Shown here one piece after another: positions 17,189 to 26,460 of a stretch of DNA of 64,000 nucleotides. The position numbers were made by a program, and so were the translations under genes. The notes under the pieces are model-generated. The model ran no database searches and was not told the DNA's origin. It was given only the letters and a program-made list of their open reading frames with translations. Source of the DNA: VAZQ01 sp963827585 (lineage in GTDB: Bacteria; Pseudomonadota; Alphaproteobacteria; Rhizobiales; Xanthobacteraceae); NCBI GenBank assembly GCA_963827585.1, contig CAWHCK010000046.1, forward strand, positions 558,001 through 622,000. Reading direction: 5' to 3'. The stretch's first letter is position 1, and every line of letters begins with the position of its first letter.

Positions 17189-18157
17189 GTGACCCAGCCG
17201 GTCGCCAAGAGCGCGATCGAGCGGTTACGCAAGGTCGCGAGCGTGAAGGTCAATCCGGATTCGAGCCGTATCATCGCCAAGAGGGCGCTGGTCGCCGCCG
17301 TGCAGAAATGCGACATCCTGTTCTGCTTGTTACACGACCGGATCGATCGCGACGTAATCGCGGCCAATCCGAAGCTGCGGCTGCTTGCGGCACAATCGAT
17401 CTCGCCGTCCAACATCGACGTCGCCGCGGCAACGGCGCAGCGGCTTCCCGTGACCGTGGTTCCGCCGGTCACCACCGAGGCGACCGCTGATCTCACGTTC
17501 GGGCTGATGCTCGCGGTCGCGCGCCGTATGATCGAAGGCGACCGCCTGGTGCGGGCGGGAAAATTTCCCGGCGGACAGTCGAGCTACCTGCTCGGCTCCT
17601 TCCTCTGGGGCAAGACGATAGGACTTGTCGGTGGCGGCGGGCTGATCGGCCGGGCGGTGGCGCGGCGCGCGCACGGCTTCTCCATGCGCGTGCTTTACTG
17701 GACGCCGCGGCGAAAGCCCGAGAACGAGGAACGCGAGGCCGGCCTGACCTTCGTTCCATTCGACCAGCTGCTCGCCGAATCCGACTTCGTTTCGCTGCAC
17801 CAGCCGCTTCGGCCGGAGACGCGTCACCAGATCGGGGCGCGCGAATTCAAGCTGATGAAGAAGACCGCGTTCCTGATCAACACCGCACGCGGGGCGATTG
17901 TCGACGAGGCGGCGCTGGTGCGGGCCTTGCGGGCGCGGCGGATTGCTGGCGCCGGCCTCGACGTGTTCGAGCACGAGCCCAAGGTCGATGCTGCGCTGCG
18001 CAAGATGCCGAACGTCGTGCTCGTCCCGCATCTCGGCAGCGCAACGGTCGAGGTGCGCGAAGAGATGGCGAACATCGTCGTGGACAACATTCTGGCGTTT
18101 CTCGCCGGCAAGACGCCGCCCAACTGCGTCAACCCGGAGGTACTCGCGGCCCAATGA
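17189..18157 (+). CDS. D-2-hydroxyacid dehydrogenase, uncertain 5' end
   Basis: A 322-aa NAD-dependent dehydrogenase of the phosphoglycerate dehydrogenase family. The Rossmann motif is GLVGGGGLIGRAVARR (a G replaces the usual F/C). The catalytic residues appear as R in INTARGAIVDE, E in DVFEHEP and H in VPHLGSA. GTG at 17189 is the first standard start, but it begins inside the expected first beta strand. The same frame reads LSRPRIF just upstream with only CTG (17168) as a possible start, and an ATG at 17155 that overlaps the previous stop is in another frame. A one-base indel or a non-standard start is plausible. Confidence 0.82.
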   Translation: MTQPVAKSAIERLRKVASVKVNPDSSRIIAKRALVAAVQKCDILFCLLHDRIDRDVIAANPKLRLLAAQSISPSNIDVAAATAQRLPVTVVPPVTTEATADLTFGLMLAVARRMIEGDRLVRAGKFPGGQSSYLLGSFLWGKTIGLVGGGGLIGRAVARRAHGFSMRVLYWTPRRKPENEEREAGLTFVPFDQLLAESDFVSLHQPLRPETRHQIGAREFKLMKKTAFLINTARGAIVDEAALVRALRARRIAGAGLDVFEHEPKVDAALRKMPNVVLVPHLGSATVEVREEMANIVVDNILAFLAGKTPPNCVNPEVLAAQ

Positions 18158-18188
18158 CAATTCGGGGAGGACGCGGCGCACTCAACTT

Positions 18189-18329
18189 GTCATTGCCGGG
18201 CTTGACACTGCTAGTCGGGTTTACCCGACTAGCAGCGCTGGGTGTTGCGGAGCTCGGGCAGGCCCGAGCTCCGCTGCAATCCATCATTTTCGTGAGAAGA
18301 TGGATGCCCGGGTCAAGCCCGGGCATGAC
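18189..18329. repeat. Nested palindromic element with two perfect hairpins
   Basis: The outer arms GTCATTGCCGGGCTTGAC (18189-18206) and 18312-18329 are inverted copies at 16 of 18 positions. Inside are two perfect 13-bp stems with 2-nt loops: 18208-18235 (arm CTGCTAGTCGGGT) and 18247-18274 (arm GCGGAGCTCGGGC). The total is 141 bp. It separates two hydroxyacid dehydrogenase genes. Confidence 0.85.
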
Positions 18330-18351
18330 GACCTGAATTCGGAGTATCGCG

Positions 18352-19314
18352 ATGTCCCGTATCCTGATCGCGGTCACGGACAGCCCGTTTCCCTCGCTCG
18401 ATCCCGCGAAGGCCGCGCTCCGGCGCGTCGATCCCGAGCTGCGCATGGCGAAGAGCGCGTCGCCCGACGACATCCTGGCGGTGGCGCGCGACGCCGACGC
18501 GGTCCTCGTCACCTATGCCAAGCTGCCGGGCGAGCTGTTGCGGCAGCTTACGCGCTGCAAGGCGATCGGCCGCTTCGGCCTCGGCGTCGACAATATCGAC
18601 GTCAAGGCGGCGGGGGAGCTCGGCATCACGGTCACCTACGTCCCGGACTATTGCATGCAGGAGGTGTCCGACCACGCCATGGCGCTCCTCCTCGCACTGG
18701 CGCGGAAGATTCCGCTGTCCAACAGCCTGGTGCAGGCCGGGCGCTGGGAAATGCCGGCCGTGGTTCCGATCCATCGTCTTGCCGGACGCGTGCTGGGGCT
18801 GGTCGGGTTCGGCAACATTCCGCGCACGCTGGCGCCGAAGGCCAAGGCGTTCGGGCTGCGCGTGGTCACTTATGATCCTTACGTCCCGCAGGAAGCGCTA
18901 TCCGTTGCCGGCGTCGAGAGCGTGAGCTTCGACCGGTTGCTCGACATCTCCGACTTCGTCTCGGTCCATGCGCCGTTGATGCCGGCCACTCGCGGCCTGT
19001 TCAACGCCGAGGTGTTCCGCAGGATGAAGAAGGGCGCCATGCTCATCAACACGGCGCGTGGACCATTGGTGGACGAGGATGCGCTGGTCGCGGCGCTCGA
19101 TTCCGGTCACCTCGGCGGCGCGGCCCTCGACGTGGTCGCGGTCGAGCCGCTGTCCAAGGATTCCAAACTGATCGGCCGCGACAACGTCATCGTTACGCCG
19201 CACACCGCGTTCTATTCGGTTGAAGCACTGGACGAATTGCAGACCAAATGTGCGGCCGATGTCGCGCGGGTGTTGAGCGGTGAGGCGCCGATCTATCCGG
19301 TGAAGGCGAGTTGA
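18352..19314 (+). CDS. D-2-hydroxyacid dehydrogenase
   Basis: A 320-aa enzyme starting MSRILIAVTDSPFPSL. It has the NAD fold (LGLVGFGNIPRTLAPKAKAFG), catalytic R in INTARGPLVDE, E in VVAVEPL and H in VTPHTAFYS. The family oxidises or reduces 2-hydroxyacids and 2-oxoacids (glycerate, phosphoglycerate, lactate). It follows another member of the family 194 nt upstream, separated by the nested repeat, and precedes a Bug receptor; the three may serve one imported hydroxyacid. Confidence 0.9.
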   Translation: MSRILIAVTDSPFPSLDPAKAALRRVDPELRMAKSASPDDILAVARDADAVLVTYAKLPGELLRQLTRCKAIGRFGLGVDNIDVKAAGELGITVTYVPDYCMQEVSDHAMALLLALARKIPLSNSLVQAGRWEMPAVVPIHRLAGRVLGLVGFGNIPRTLAPKAKAFGLRVVTYDPYVPQEALSVAGVESVSFDRLLDISDFVSVHAPLMPATRGLFNAEVFRRMKKGAMLINTARGPLVDEDALVAALDSGHLGGAALDVVAVEPLSKDSKLIGRDNVIVTPHTAFYSVEALDELQTKCAADVARVLSGEAPIYPVKAS

Positions 19315-19431
19315 CCTCTCTTTGGATTCTGCTTTGTTGTGCTCTTCTCCTCGTCGTGAATAATGGCGGCGGTGGAACGGCCACGCGCCTCGCAGCGCAA
19401 GATTGCGGGCGGCAGAGCAGGGAGGACTATC

Positions 19432-20421
19432 ATGATCAAGGGGCGGCGGGCCTGTCTGCTTGCGGCCGCGCTCGCATGCGCGGCCGTCGTGTCGCCGATC
19501 GCCGGCGTCGCCGCGCAGGAGAGCTATCCGGCCAAACCGGTCAAGCTCATCGTTCCGCTCGCCGCGGGCGGTGGCATCGACTTTACCGCGCGCGCGACCG
19601 CGCAAACGCTCTCCGACGTGCTGGGGCAGCAGGTGGTGGTCGAGAACCAGGGCGGTGCCGGGGGCACGATCGGCGTGAACGCGGTCGTACGCGCTGCGCC
19701 CGACGGCTACACCCTGCTCTATCACTCCGTAACGGGCGTGGTGAGCTCGGCCGTGGGCAAGGATTTGCCCTATGACTGGCTGCGCGATCTCGCTCCGGTG
19801 TCCCTCGTCACCCGCTTTGCCCCGGTGCTGATCATCAACCCATCGCTGCCCGCGAGCGACCTCAAGGAGCTCATCGCGCTGGCGAAGGCCAACCCGGGCA
19901 AATTCAGCTATGGGTCATCGGGCCCGGGAACCGCCATTCATCTCGCCAGCGAGCTGTTCAAGGCGGCCGCCGGCGTCGATATCGTGCACGTTCCGTACCG
20001 CGGAAATGCCGGAGTGATGCCGGACCTGCTCGCCGGCCGCATCGCCATGCTGATCGACGGCGTGCCCGCGCAGGCCAAGAATATCGAATCCGGCGTAGTC
20101 CGCGCGCTTGCGGTGACGACCAGGACGCGCGCACCCACTTTGCCCAACGTTCCGACCATGATGGAGCAGGGGCTCGACTACGAGATCCCGTACTGGACGG
20201 CGATCTACGCGCCGGCGGGGACGCCGCAGCCGATCGTCGACAAGCTCGCGGCCGCGATCGCCAGGACGATGAAGGACGCGGCGGTCGTTGGGCGGCTCAA
20301 GGATGCGGGAACGGAGGCCGTCGGCTCGACGCCGCAGGAGCTCGACCTATTCAATCGCGGCCAGCTCGCGCTTTATCGCACCATCGTTGCCGATCCGAGG
20401 CTGAAGCTCAACCTGCAATGA
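19432..20421 (+). CDS. Orphan TctC/Bug-family solute-binding receptor
   Basis: A 329-aa receptor. The signal peptide MIKGRRACLLAAALACAAVV ends near GVAAQ; the mature protein opens with ESYPAKPVKLIVPLAAGGGIDFTAR. GGGAGGACTATC precedes ATG 19432, so the longer in-frame start at 19363 is rejected. It is the third Bug receptor in the window and again lacks TctAB partners. It is convergent with the SDR gene, 26 nt away. Confidence 0.92.
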   Translation: MIKGRRACLLAAALACAAVVSPIAGVAAQESYPAKPVKLIVPLAAGGGIDFTARATAQTLSDVLGQQVVVENQGGAGGTIGVNAVVRAAPDGYTLLYHSVTGVVSSAVGKDLPYDWLRDLAPVSLVTRFAPVLIINPSLPASDLKELIALAKANPGKFSYGSSGPGTAIHLASELFKAAAGVDIVHVPYRGNAGVMPDLLAGRIAMLIDGVPAQAKNIESGVVRALAVTTRTRAPTLPNVPTMMEQGLDYEIPYWTAIYAPAGTPQPIVDKLAAAIARTMKDAAVVGRLKDAGTEAVGSTPQELDLFNRGQLALYRTIVADPRLKLNLQ

Positions 20422-20447
20422 CGTATACCTGCTGTGAGCTTGCAACG

Positions 20448-21221
20448 TCACTCCGCCGTCCAGCCGCCATCGAGGACGAGGGCCGAGCCGGTCATCAGCG
20501 ATGAGGCGTCGGAGCCGAGAAAAAGGATGGCGCCGGTCAACTCCTCAAGCTGGCCGAGGCGGCCGAGCTTGATCTTGGAGAGCACCTCGTCGCGGAACGC
20601 CTTGTTCTCGAAAAATGGCCGCGTCATCGGGGTCTCCAGGAAGGTCGGCCCCAGGCTGTTGACGCGGATATTGTGGGGCGCAAGCTCGATCGCCATCGCC
20701 TTGGTGAAGCCCTCCATGGCGTGCTTGCTGGCGCAGTAGACGGTGCGGCGTGCGGCGCCGACATGGCCCATCTGCGAGGAAATGTTGATGATCGAGCCGG
20801 GCCGTCTGGCTTCGATCAGGCGGCGCGCCACCGCCTGCGCCATGAAGAAGGCCGCGCGCACGTTGAGCGCAAAGATGGCGTCGAAGTCTTCGACCTTCAC
20901 GTCCATGAGATTGGCGGGCCGATTGGTGCCGGCATTGTTGACCAGCACGTCGAACGGCTCCGCCGCCGCGACCGCGCGGCGCACGGCGTCGAGATCGGTC
21001 ACGTCGAGGGCAAGCGCGTCGGCCTTGTCGCCGCGCGCGACGATCGCGCCTGCCGCGGCCTCGATCTCCGCCTGCGTGCGGGCGAGGAGCGTCACGTGGG
21101 CGCCGGCTTGCGCGAGCGCGGACGCCGCGGCGAGCCCGATACCGCGCCCGCCGCCGGTGACGAGCGCGCGCTTGCCGTCGAGCCGGAAGGAGGGTGCAGC
21201 CGCGAGCTCGATTGCAGACAT
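20448..21221 (-). CDS. Short-chain dehydrogenase/reductase
   Basis: A 257-aa classical SDR with GGGRGIGLAAA cofactor motif, NNAG, catalytic Ser in INISSQMG, and YCASK supplying the Tyr and Lys. ATG 21221 starts one base after the stop of the 70-aa upstream gene (TGAGATG), implying coupled translation. It ends the minus-strand run that starts at the molybdenum hydroxylase genes. Likely oxidises a hydroxyl intermediate or sugar-like diol of that pathway. Confidence 0.9.
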   Translation of the reverse strand: MSAIELAAAPSFRLDGKRALVTGGGRGIGLAAASALAQAGAHVTLLARTQAEIEAAAGAIVARGDKADALALDVTDLDAVRRAVAAAEPFDVLVNNAGTNRPANLMDVKVEDFDAIFALNVRAAFFMAQAVARRLIEARRPGSIINISSQMGHVGAARRTVYCASKHAMEGFTKAMAIELAPHNIRVNSLGPTFLETPMTRPFFENKAFRDEVLSKIKLGRLGQLEELTGAILFLGSDASSLMTGSALVLDGGWTAE

Positions 21222-21222
21222 C

Positions 21223-21435
21223 TCAAGCGGAGACGGGCAGCAACTGAAAGACGCGGCCATATTTCGCCGCAGTCGCTATGTCCCCGCCTCGAAGCGCCTT
21301 GCGCACGGCATCAAGCTTCGTCGCGTCCTGAACCGATAGATAAGGCGACCAACCACCTTCGTCTTCGATCAGCTCGACCGGAATTTCCGCGGCATAGCTA
21401 CCTTCGTGAATGATCTTGATACTACCTCGGGTCAT
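21223..21435 (-). CDS. Small uncharacterised protein (70 aa)
   Basis: MTRGSIKIIHEGSYAAEIPV opens a 70-aa acidic/neutral protein ending VFQLLPVSA, with a predicted two-strand start and a helix around LDAVRKALRGGD. I recognise similar small proteins in rhizobial genomes, where they resemble antitoxins or partner proteins, but I cannot name the family. No toxin-like partner is adjacent. It lies between the HisD-like gene (71 nt upstream) and the SDR (1 nt downstream) on the same strand. GGGGCGC precedes the ATG weakly. Confidence 0.6.
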   Translation of the reverse strand: MTRGSIKIIHEGSYAAEIPVELIEDEGGWSPYLSVQDATKLDAVRKALRGGDIATAAKYGRVFQLLPVSA

Positions 21436-21506
21436 GGGGCGCTCCGCTTCAGAAAAAATCACCGGACATCGAGTGTAGCTCATCCCGGGCATCCCGTAGC
21501 CACACT

Positions 21507-22814
21507 TCACTCTGCGGCTTGCGCATAGGCCACGTTGCGCCCGCCGTAGCGGCGCACGCGCACATTGGCCTGCTCGGCGTGGGCATAGAAACCCTCGAGG
21601 ATGCACAGCCGCGAGCAATACTCGCCCACCAGCGCGGACGCCTGGTCGGTGAGCACCTTCTGGTAGGTGCAGGTCTTGAGGAACTTTCCCACCCACAGGC
21701 CGCCGGTGTAGCGCGCGGCTTTCTTGGTCGGGAGCGTGTGGTTGGTTCCGATCACCTTGTCGCCGTAGGCGACGTTGGTGCGCGGCCCCAGGAACAGCGA
21801 GCCGTAGTTCTTCATGTTGGTGAGAAAATAGTCGGGGTCGCGGGTCATCACCTGCACGTGCTCGGAAGCGATGCGGTCGGCCTCGCGCACCATCTCGGCG
21901 TCGTCGTCGCACACGATGACCTCGCCGAAATCCGCCCACGCCTTGCCTGCGGCATCGGCGGTCGGAAGGATCGCCAGCAGCCGCTCGACCTCGCGCATGG
22001 TGTCGCGCGCGAGCCTTTCCGACGTCGTGATGAGAATGGCGGGCGAGGTCGGACCGTGCTCGGCCTGGCCGAGCAGATCGGTCGCGCACATCTCGCCGTC
22101 CACGCTGTCGTCGGCGATGATCAGGGTCTCGGTGGGACCCGCCAGCAGATCGATCCCGACGCGGCCGAAGAGCTGGCGCTTGGCTTCGGCCACATAGGCG
22201 TTGCCGGGCCCGACGATCATGTCGACGGCGGCGATGGTCTCGGTGCCGAGCGCCATGGCGGCGACCGCCTGCACGCCGCCCAGCACGTAGATGTCGTTGG
22301 CGCCGCCGAAATGCATGGCGGCGACGATGGCCGGATGCGGCCCGCCCTTGAACGGCGGCGCACAGGCGGCGATGCGCTTCACCCCGGCCACCCGCGCGGT
22401 CACGATCGACATATGCGCCGAGGCAACCATGGGATAGCGTCCGCCCGGCACGTAGCAGCCGATCGAATTCACCGGGATGTGCCGGTGGCCGAGCACGACG
22501 CCGGGCAGCGTCTCGACCTCGAGGTCGCGCAGGGTTTCTTTCTGCTTCTGCGCGAAATTGCGCACCTGCGCCTGCGCGAACTTGATGTCGTCGAGGTCGC
22601 GCTTGCCCACCTGCGAGATGGCGCGCTCGATTTCGGGGGCGGAGAGCTTGAACGCGGGCGGCGACCAGTTGTCGAACTTTTGCGACAGCGCGCGCACCGC
22701 CGCGTCACCCCCCGCCTCGACTTCGGCGAGGATGCTTTCCACCGTTTCGCGCACCTTGGCATCGGCGGCCTTGATCGCGCTCGCGTCCATTCCGCGCTTG
22801 AGATAGCGGGCCAT
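21507..22814 (-). CDS. Histidinol dehydrogenase-family enzyme
   Basis: A 435-aa HisD-fold protein starting MARYLKRGMDASAIK. The zinc and catalytic residues of HisD are conserved: Q and H in GQAEHGPTSPAILIT, E-H in ASEHVQVMT, D in YGDKVIGTNHTLPT and H in GFYAHAEQANVR. No other his genes are near and the neighbourhood is catabolic, so a dedicated role on another alcohol is likely; HisD homologues such as HpsN oxidise dihydroxypropanesulfonate (established for that subgroup, inference here). GGAGGTG precedes ATG 22814. It heads a tight hisD-like, 70-aa, SDR unit. Confidence 0.85.
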   Translation of the reverse strand: MARYLKRGMDASAIKAADAKVRETVESILAEVEAGGDAAVRALSQKFDNWSPPAFKLSAPEIERAISQVGKRDLDDIKFAQAQVRNFAQKQKETLRDLEVETLPGVVLGHRHIPVNSIGCYVPGGRYPMVASAHMSIVTARVAGVKRIAACAPPFKGGPHPAIVAAMHFGGANDIYVLGGVQAVAAMALGTETIAAVDMIVGPGNAYVAEAKRQLFGRVGIDLLAGPTETLIIADDSVDGEMCATDLLGQAEHGPTSPAILITTSERLARDTMREVERLLAILPTADAAGKAWADFGEVIVCDDDAEMVREADRIASEHVQVMTRDPDYFLTNMKNYGSLFLGPRTNVAYGDKVIGTNHTLPTKKAARYTGGLWVGKFLKTCTYQKVLTDQASALVGEYCSRLCILEGFYAHAEQANVRVRRYGGRNVAYAQAAE

Positions 22815-22835
22815 GGGGCACCTCCATTCTGGCGC

Positions 22836-22952
22836 CGTCATCCTGAGGCGCCGCTGCAGGCGGCCCTCGAAGGATGACGGGCACGCCACCCGGGGCGTCG
22901 CCCTTCGAGGCTCCTCCGGCTCGAGGGGCCGGGTCGCACCTCAGGGTGACGG
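22836..22952. repeat. REP-like composite repeat
   Basis: CGTCATCCT (22836-22844) is inverted at 22871-22879, followed by a GC-rich stretch that ends CACCTCAGGGTGACGG at about 22952. The CCTGAGG/CCTCAGG core resembles a common Bradyrhizobium intergenic repeat. It lies between the cyclase and HisD-like genes. Confidence 0.6.
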
Positions 22953-22976
22953 GGAGAGAGTACAGCTCAGTCTAGC

Positions 22977-23930
22977 TTATTTGATCGCCTGCGGATTGAT
23001 CGGCGAGCCGGTTCCGCCGGTGATGATGAGCGGCGGGCCGCAGAAGAAGAATTCGTAGACGTGGTCGGCGGCGCAATCCTCCGCCAGCTCCTTGAGATAG
23101 AAAATCTCGCCCATGCAGAGGCCCATGGCCGGGATCACCACCCAGTGCCATGGCTGGTTTGCTTCCGTGGTCTCGTTGGGCCGCACCTCGACGCCCCAGG
23201 TATCCGTGCAGATCGCGGCGATCTCCTTGTCCTGGCACCAGTAGCAGTTCTCGAACTTGACGCCGGGCGCGTCGCCGCCGGCATAGCCGCCCCATTTCTT
23301 CTCGTGCAGGCAGCGCTCCATCTGCCCGGTGCGGATGATGACGAAGTCGCCGCGCCCGATCTCGACCTTCTGCTTTTTGGCGCATTGCTCGAGCTCGTCG
23401 TTGGAGATGCCTTCGCCGTCGGCGAGCCAGTCGACGCCGCGGAAGCGGGCGATATCGAGCAGCACGCCGCGCCCGATCATCTTGCTCTTGGAATGCTCGA
23501 TGCCGAGCACGCTGAGCCCGCGCGCGTCGATGAGCTTGGCGTCATAACCGTTATAGGCCTTGTCCTCGTAGAACACGTGCCCGAGCGCGTCCCAATGGGT
23601 GGCGCCCTGCACACACAAATTGAGCGTGTCGTCGGCGTAGCGGATCTTGTTCCAGTCCTGCCGCCCGGCGATCGCGTCGGTGCCGGTAGCGAGCATCTGA
23701 TGGATCGGATTGAAGCGTCCCCCGAACAGCCCCGTTTGCGGGCCTTCTCGATCGAGCGGGATGCCGAGCGCGAACACCTTGCCGGTGCGGATCAGGCTTG
23801 CTGCCTTGACGATATCCGCCGGCGTGACGTGGTTGAGCGTGCCGATCTGGTCGTCCTTGCCCCAGCGGCCCCAGTTCTTGAGCTTCTCCGTGGCCTCGGC
23901 GATCGCCTGGCGGCCCACCTTGATGTTCAT
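22977..23930 (-). CDS. Cyclase-family metal-dependent hydrolase (long form)
   Basis: A 317-aa cyclase-family (PF04199) protein starting MNIKVGRQAIAEATEKLKNW, with the metal motif as QGATHWDALGHVFYE and a second conserved segment RGDFVIIRTGQ. It is about 60 residues longer than the 1648-2421 homologue and belongs to the longer subgroup that often sits with Bug receptors and molybdenum hydroxylases. ATG 23930 is preceded by GGGAGATGACGGG. It lies between coxL-like and hisD-like genes on the same strand, so it likely opens a cyclic or amide intermediate in that pathway. Confidence 0.87.
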   Translation of the reverse strand: MNIKVGRQAIAEATEKLKNWGRWGKDDQIGTLNHVTPADIVKAASLIRTGKVFALGIPLDREGPQTGLFGGRFNPIHQMLATGTDAIAGRQDWNKIRYADDTLNLCVQGATHWDALGHVFYEDKAYNGYDAKLIDARGLSVLGIEHSKSKMIGRGVLLDIARFRGVDWLADGEGISNDELEQCAKKQKVEIGRGDFVIIRTGQMERCLHEKKWGGYAGGDAPGVKFENCYWCQDKEIAAICTDTWGVEVRPNETTEANQPWHWVVIPAMGLCMGEIFYLKELAEDCAADHVYEFFFCGPPLIITGGTGSPINPQAIK

Positions 23931-24063
23931 CCCGTCATCTCCCGTCGTCTTTGCGCACCATACGGACGCCGATCGCCGCGTGTCAGTCCGCTCGCGGTCA
24001 GGCTGAACCTTTCCGCAGCGGGCCGATTGTGACCCGGCATGCAACCTTCGTCCATGCAAAAGG

Positions 24064-26460
24064 CTAAACTCGATTGAGTGCGCGCAGAATCCGCCCAGGC
24101 GTGAACGGCATGTCCGTGAGCGGCGTGGCGCCGAGCGGGCGCAGCGCGTCGTTGATGGCGTTCATGATGGCGCCCGGCGCGCCGGCGGTGCCGGCCTCGC
24201 CCGCGCCCTTGGCGCCCAGCTCGGAATCGGCGGTCGGCGTCACCACGTGGCCGACTTCGATATCGGGCATCTCGGCGGCCATCGGCACGAGATAATCCGC
24301 CATGTTGCCGTTGGTGAGCTGGCCGCGCTCGTCATAGACGCAGTGCTCGTAGAGCGCCCCGCCGATGCCCTGCACCACGCCGCCCCTGATCTGCTCGTCG
24401 ACGAGCTGCGGGTTGATCACGGTGCCGCAGTCCTCCACGCACCAGTGCTTGAGCAGCGTGACGAAGCCGGACTCGGTGTCGACCTCGAGATAGCTCGCCT
24501 GGATGCCGTTGGTGAAAGCGAACGGCCAGGCGCGCGGCACATAGTGGCGCGTCGCCATCAGTTCGGCCTGGAAGCCCGGCGGCAACGTGTCCGGCCGGAA
24601 ATAGGCGATGCGTGCGAGCTCATGCAGGGGCAAGCGCTCGGTGCCGCTGTTCTGATCGACCACGGCGCCGTCGCGGATATCGAGGTCCTCAGGCTTGGCC
24701 TGCAGGATCGATGCGGCGCAAGCCAATACGTTGGCGCGCAGCGCCTTGCCGGCCTGCCAGGCGGCTTCGCCGCCGATGCCGGCCGCGCGCGAGGCCCAGG
24801 TGCCGCCGCCATAGGGCGTGTTGTCGGTGTCGCCGGTAACGACGCGCACGCGCTCGATCGGCACGCCGAAGGACGATGCCGCGACCTGCGCGATCACGGC
24901 CTCGGCGCCCTGGCCCTGCTCGGTGACGCCGGTCTGGCAGATGATCGCGCCTTGGGCATCGAGCTTCATGGTGACGCCGTCCTGCGCCGAGATTTTCGCG
25001 CCGCCGACGCCGTAGAAAGCAGCGCTCGGATTGGTCACCTCGATGAAGGAGGCAAAGCCGATGCCGCGATAGATGCCTTGCGCGCGCAGCCGCTTCTGCT
25101 CGGCGCGCAGGCCGGCGTAATTCATCATGGCGTCGAGATGGGCGAGCAATTCGTGGTGCGACAGCGCCTCGAACTTGATCCCGGATGGGCCGCTCGAGGG
25201 GTGGGCATCGTCGGCGATGAGATTGCGGCGCCGGATTTCCAGCGGGTCCATGCCGATCCTGGCGGCGGCAAGCTCGACCAGCCCCTCGGTCACCGCGGTC
25301 GCGATCGGATGGCCGACGGCGCGGTACTGGCACATGACGTTCTTGTTCTGGAACACGACGCGGGCGCGGGCGCGGTAGTTCGGGCAGGTATAGGGCCCGC
25401 CGGTGAGGTTGACGATCTGGTTGGCCTCGATGCCGGACGTGCGCGGATAGACCGAGTAGGGGCCGATGCCAGTGAGGTCGTCGATCTCCCAGGCGGTAAT
25501 GGTGCCGTCGCTCTTGACGCCGATCTTCGCCTTCACGCGATGGTCGCGGGCGTGGATGTCGGTGACGAAGCTCTCGATGCGGTCGGCGACGAATTTGACC
25601 GGACGCTTGAGCAGCTTCGAAAGCGCGACCGTCGCCATCTCGTCGGCATAGGTGTGCACCTTGATCCCGAACGAACCGCCCACATCCTTGGTCACGACGC
25701 GGACCTGATGCTCCTCGAGGCCGAGATGCTTGGCGAACAGGTTCTGCATCATGTGCGGCGCCTGGGTGCCGTGATAGACGGTGAGGCGCTCGTCGCCCGG
25801 GTTCCAATCGGCGACGATGGCACGCGGCTCGTTGGTGACGCCGGTGTGGCGGCCGAACACGAAGGTCGTCTCCACCACCGCGTCGGCATCCTTGAAGCCC
25901 TTGTCGGGATCGCCGGCGACGTGCACGCGCTCGAACGTGAGATTGTCGCCGAGCTCGGGATGGATGACCGGCGTGCCGGGATCGAGCGCGGTTTCAGCGT
26001 CGGTGACCGCCGGCAATTCCTCGTAGCTCACCTCCACGAGCTCGCACGCGTCCTCGGCCTCGGCGCGGCTGCGCGCGACCACGGCGCAGACCGCCTCGCC
26101 CTGCCAGCGCGCTCGCTCGATGGCGATCGCGTGCTGCGGCGCGGATTTGATGCCTTTCAAGTGCGTGAGCACGCCGACCCAAGGCGTGATCACCGGCGTG
26201 AGCTCCGCTCCGGTGACGACGGCGATCACGCCGGGCGCCGCTTTCGCAGCCGCGGTGGCGATCCCCTTGATGCTCGCATGGGCGTGGGGCGAGCGCACGA
26301 AGGCCACATGCGCCATGCGCGGCAGCGTCAGATCGCTCACGAACTGGGCGCGGCCGCGCGTGAGGCGCGCGAGATTGGGGCGCGGGACCGACCGGCCGAT
26401 ATAGGAGTTCGGCCGGTCCAGGGCGGAGAGAATGGGAGGAGAATCGTCCGCGATTTTCAT
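24064..26460 (-). CDS. CoxL-type molybdenum hydroxylase large subunit
   Basis: A 798-aa molybdopterin-binding subunit of the xanthine oxidase/CO dehydrogenase family. Visible motifs are VGGSFGIKVH, the loop CQYRAVGHPIATAV, TEQGQGAEAV, GGTWASRAAG and the catalytic Glu in GAKGAGEAGTAG. The AYxCSFR loop of true form-I CO dehydrogenase is absent, so the substrate is an aldehyde or N-heterocycle rather than CO. ATG 26460 overlaps the corrected coxS stop (ATGA). In the deposited sequence the frame is fused to coxS because of a one-base error or mutation upstream. Forms a heterotrimer with the CoxS and CoxM proteins. Confidence 0.92.
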   Translation of the reverse strand: MKIADDSPPILSALDRPNSYIGRSVPRPNLARLTRGRAQFVSDLTLPRMAHVAFVRSPHAHASIKGIATAAAKAAPGVIAVVTGAELTPVITPWVGVLTHLKGIKSAPQHAIAIERARWQGEAVCAVVARSRAEAEDACELVEVSYEELPAVTDAETALDPGTPVIHPELGDNLTFERVHVAGDPDKGFKDADAVVETTFVFGRHTGVTNEPRAIVADWNPGDERLTVYHGTQAPHMMQNLFAKHLGLEEHQVRVVTKDVGGSFGIKVHTYADEMATVALSKLLKRPVKFVADRIESFVTDIHARDHRVKAKIGVKSDGTITAWEIDDLTGIGPYSVYPRTSGIEANQIVNLTGGPYTCPNYRARARVVFQNKNVMCQYRAVGHPIATAVTEGLVELAAARIGMDPLEIRRRNLIADDAHPSSGPSGIKFEALSHHELLAHLDAMMNYAGLRAEQKRLRAQGIYRGIGFASFIEVTNPSAAFYGVGGAKISAQDGVTMKLDAQGAIICQTGVTEQGQGAEAVIAQVAASSFGVPIERVRVVTGDTDNTPYGGGTWASRAAGIGGEAAWQAGKALRANVLACAASILQAKPEDLDIRDGAVVDQNSGTERLPLHELARIAYFRPDTLPPGFQAELMATRHYVPRAWPFAFTNGIQASYLEVDTESGFVTLLKHWCVEDCGTVINPQLVDEQIRGGVVQGIGGALYEHCVYDERGQLTNGNMADYLVPMAAEMPDIEVGHVVTPTADSELGAKGAGEAGTAGAPGAIMNAINDALRPLGATPLTDMPFTPGRILRALNRV

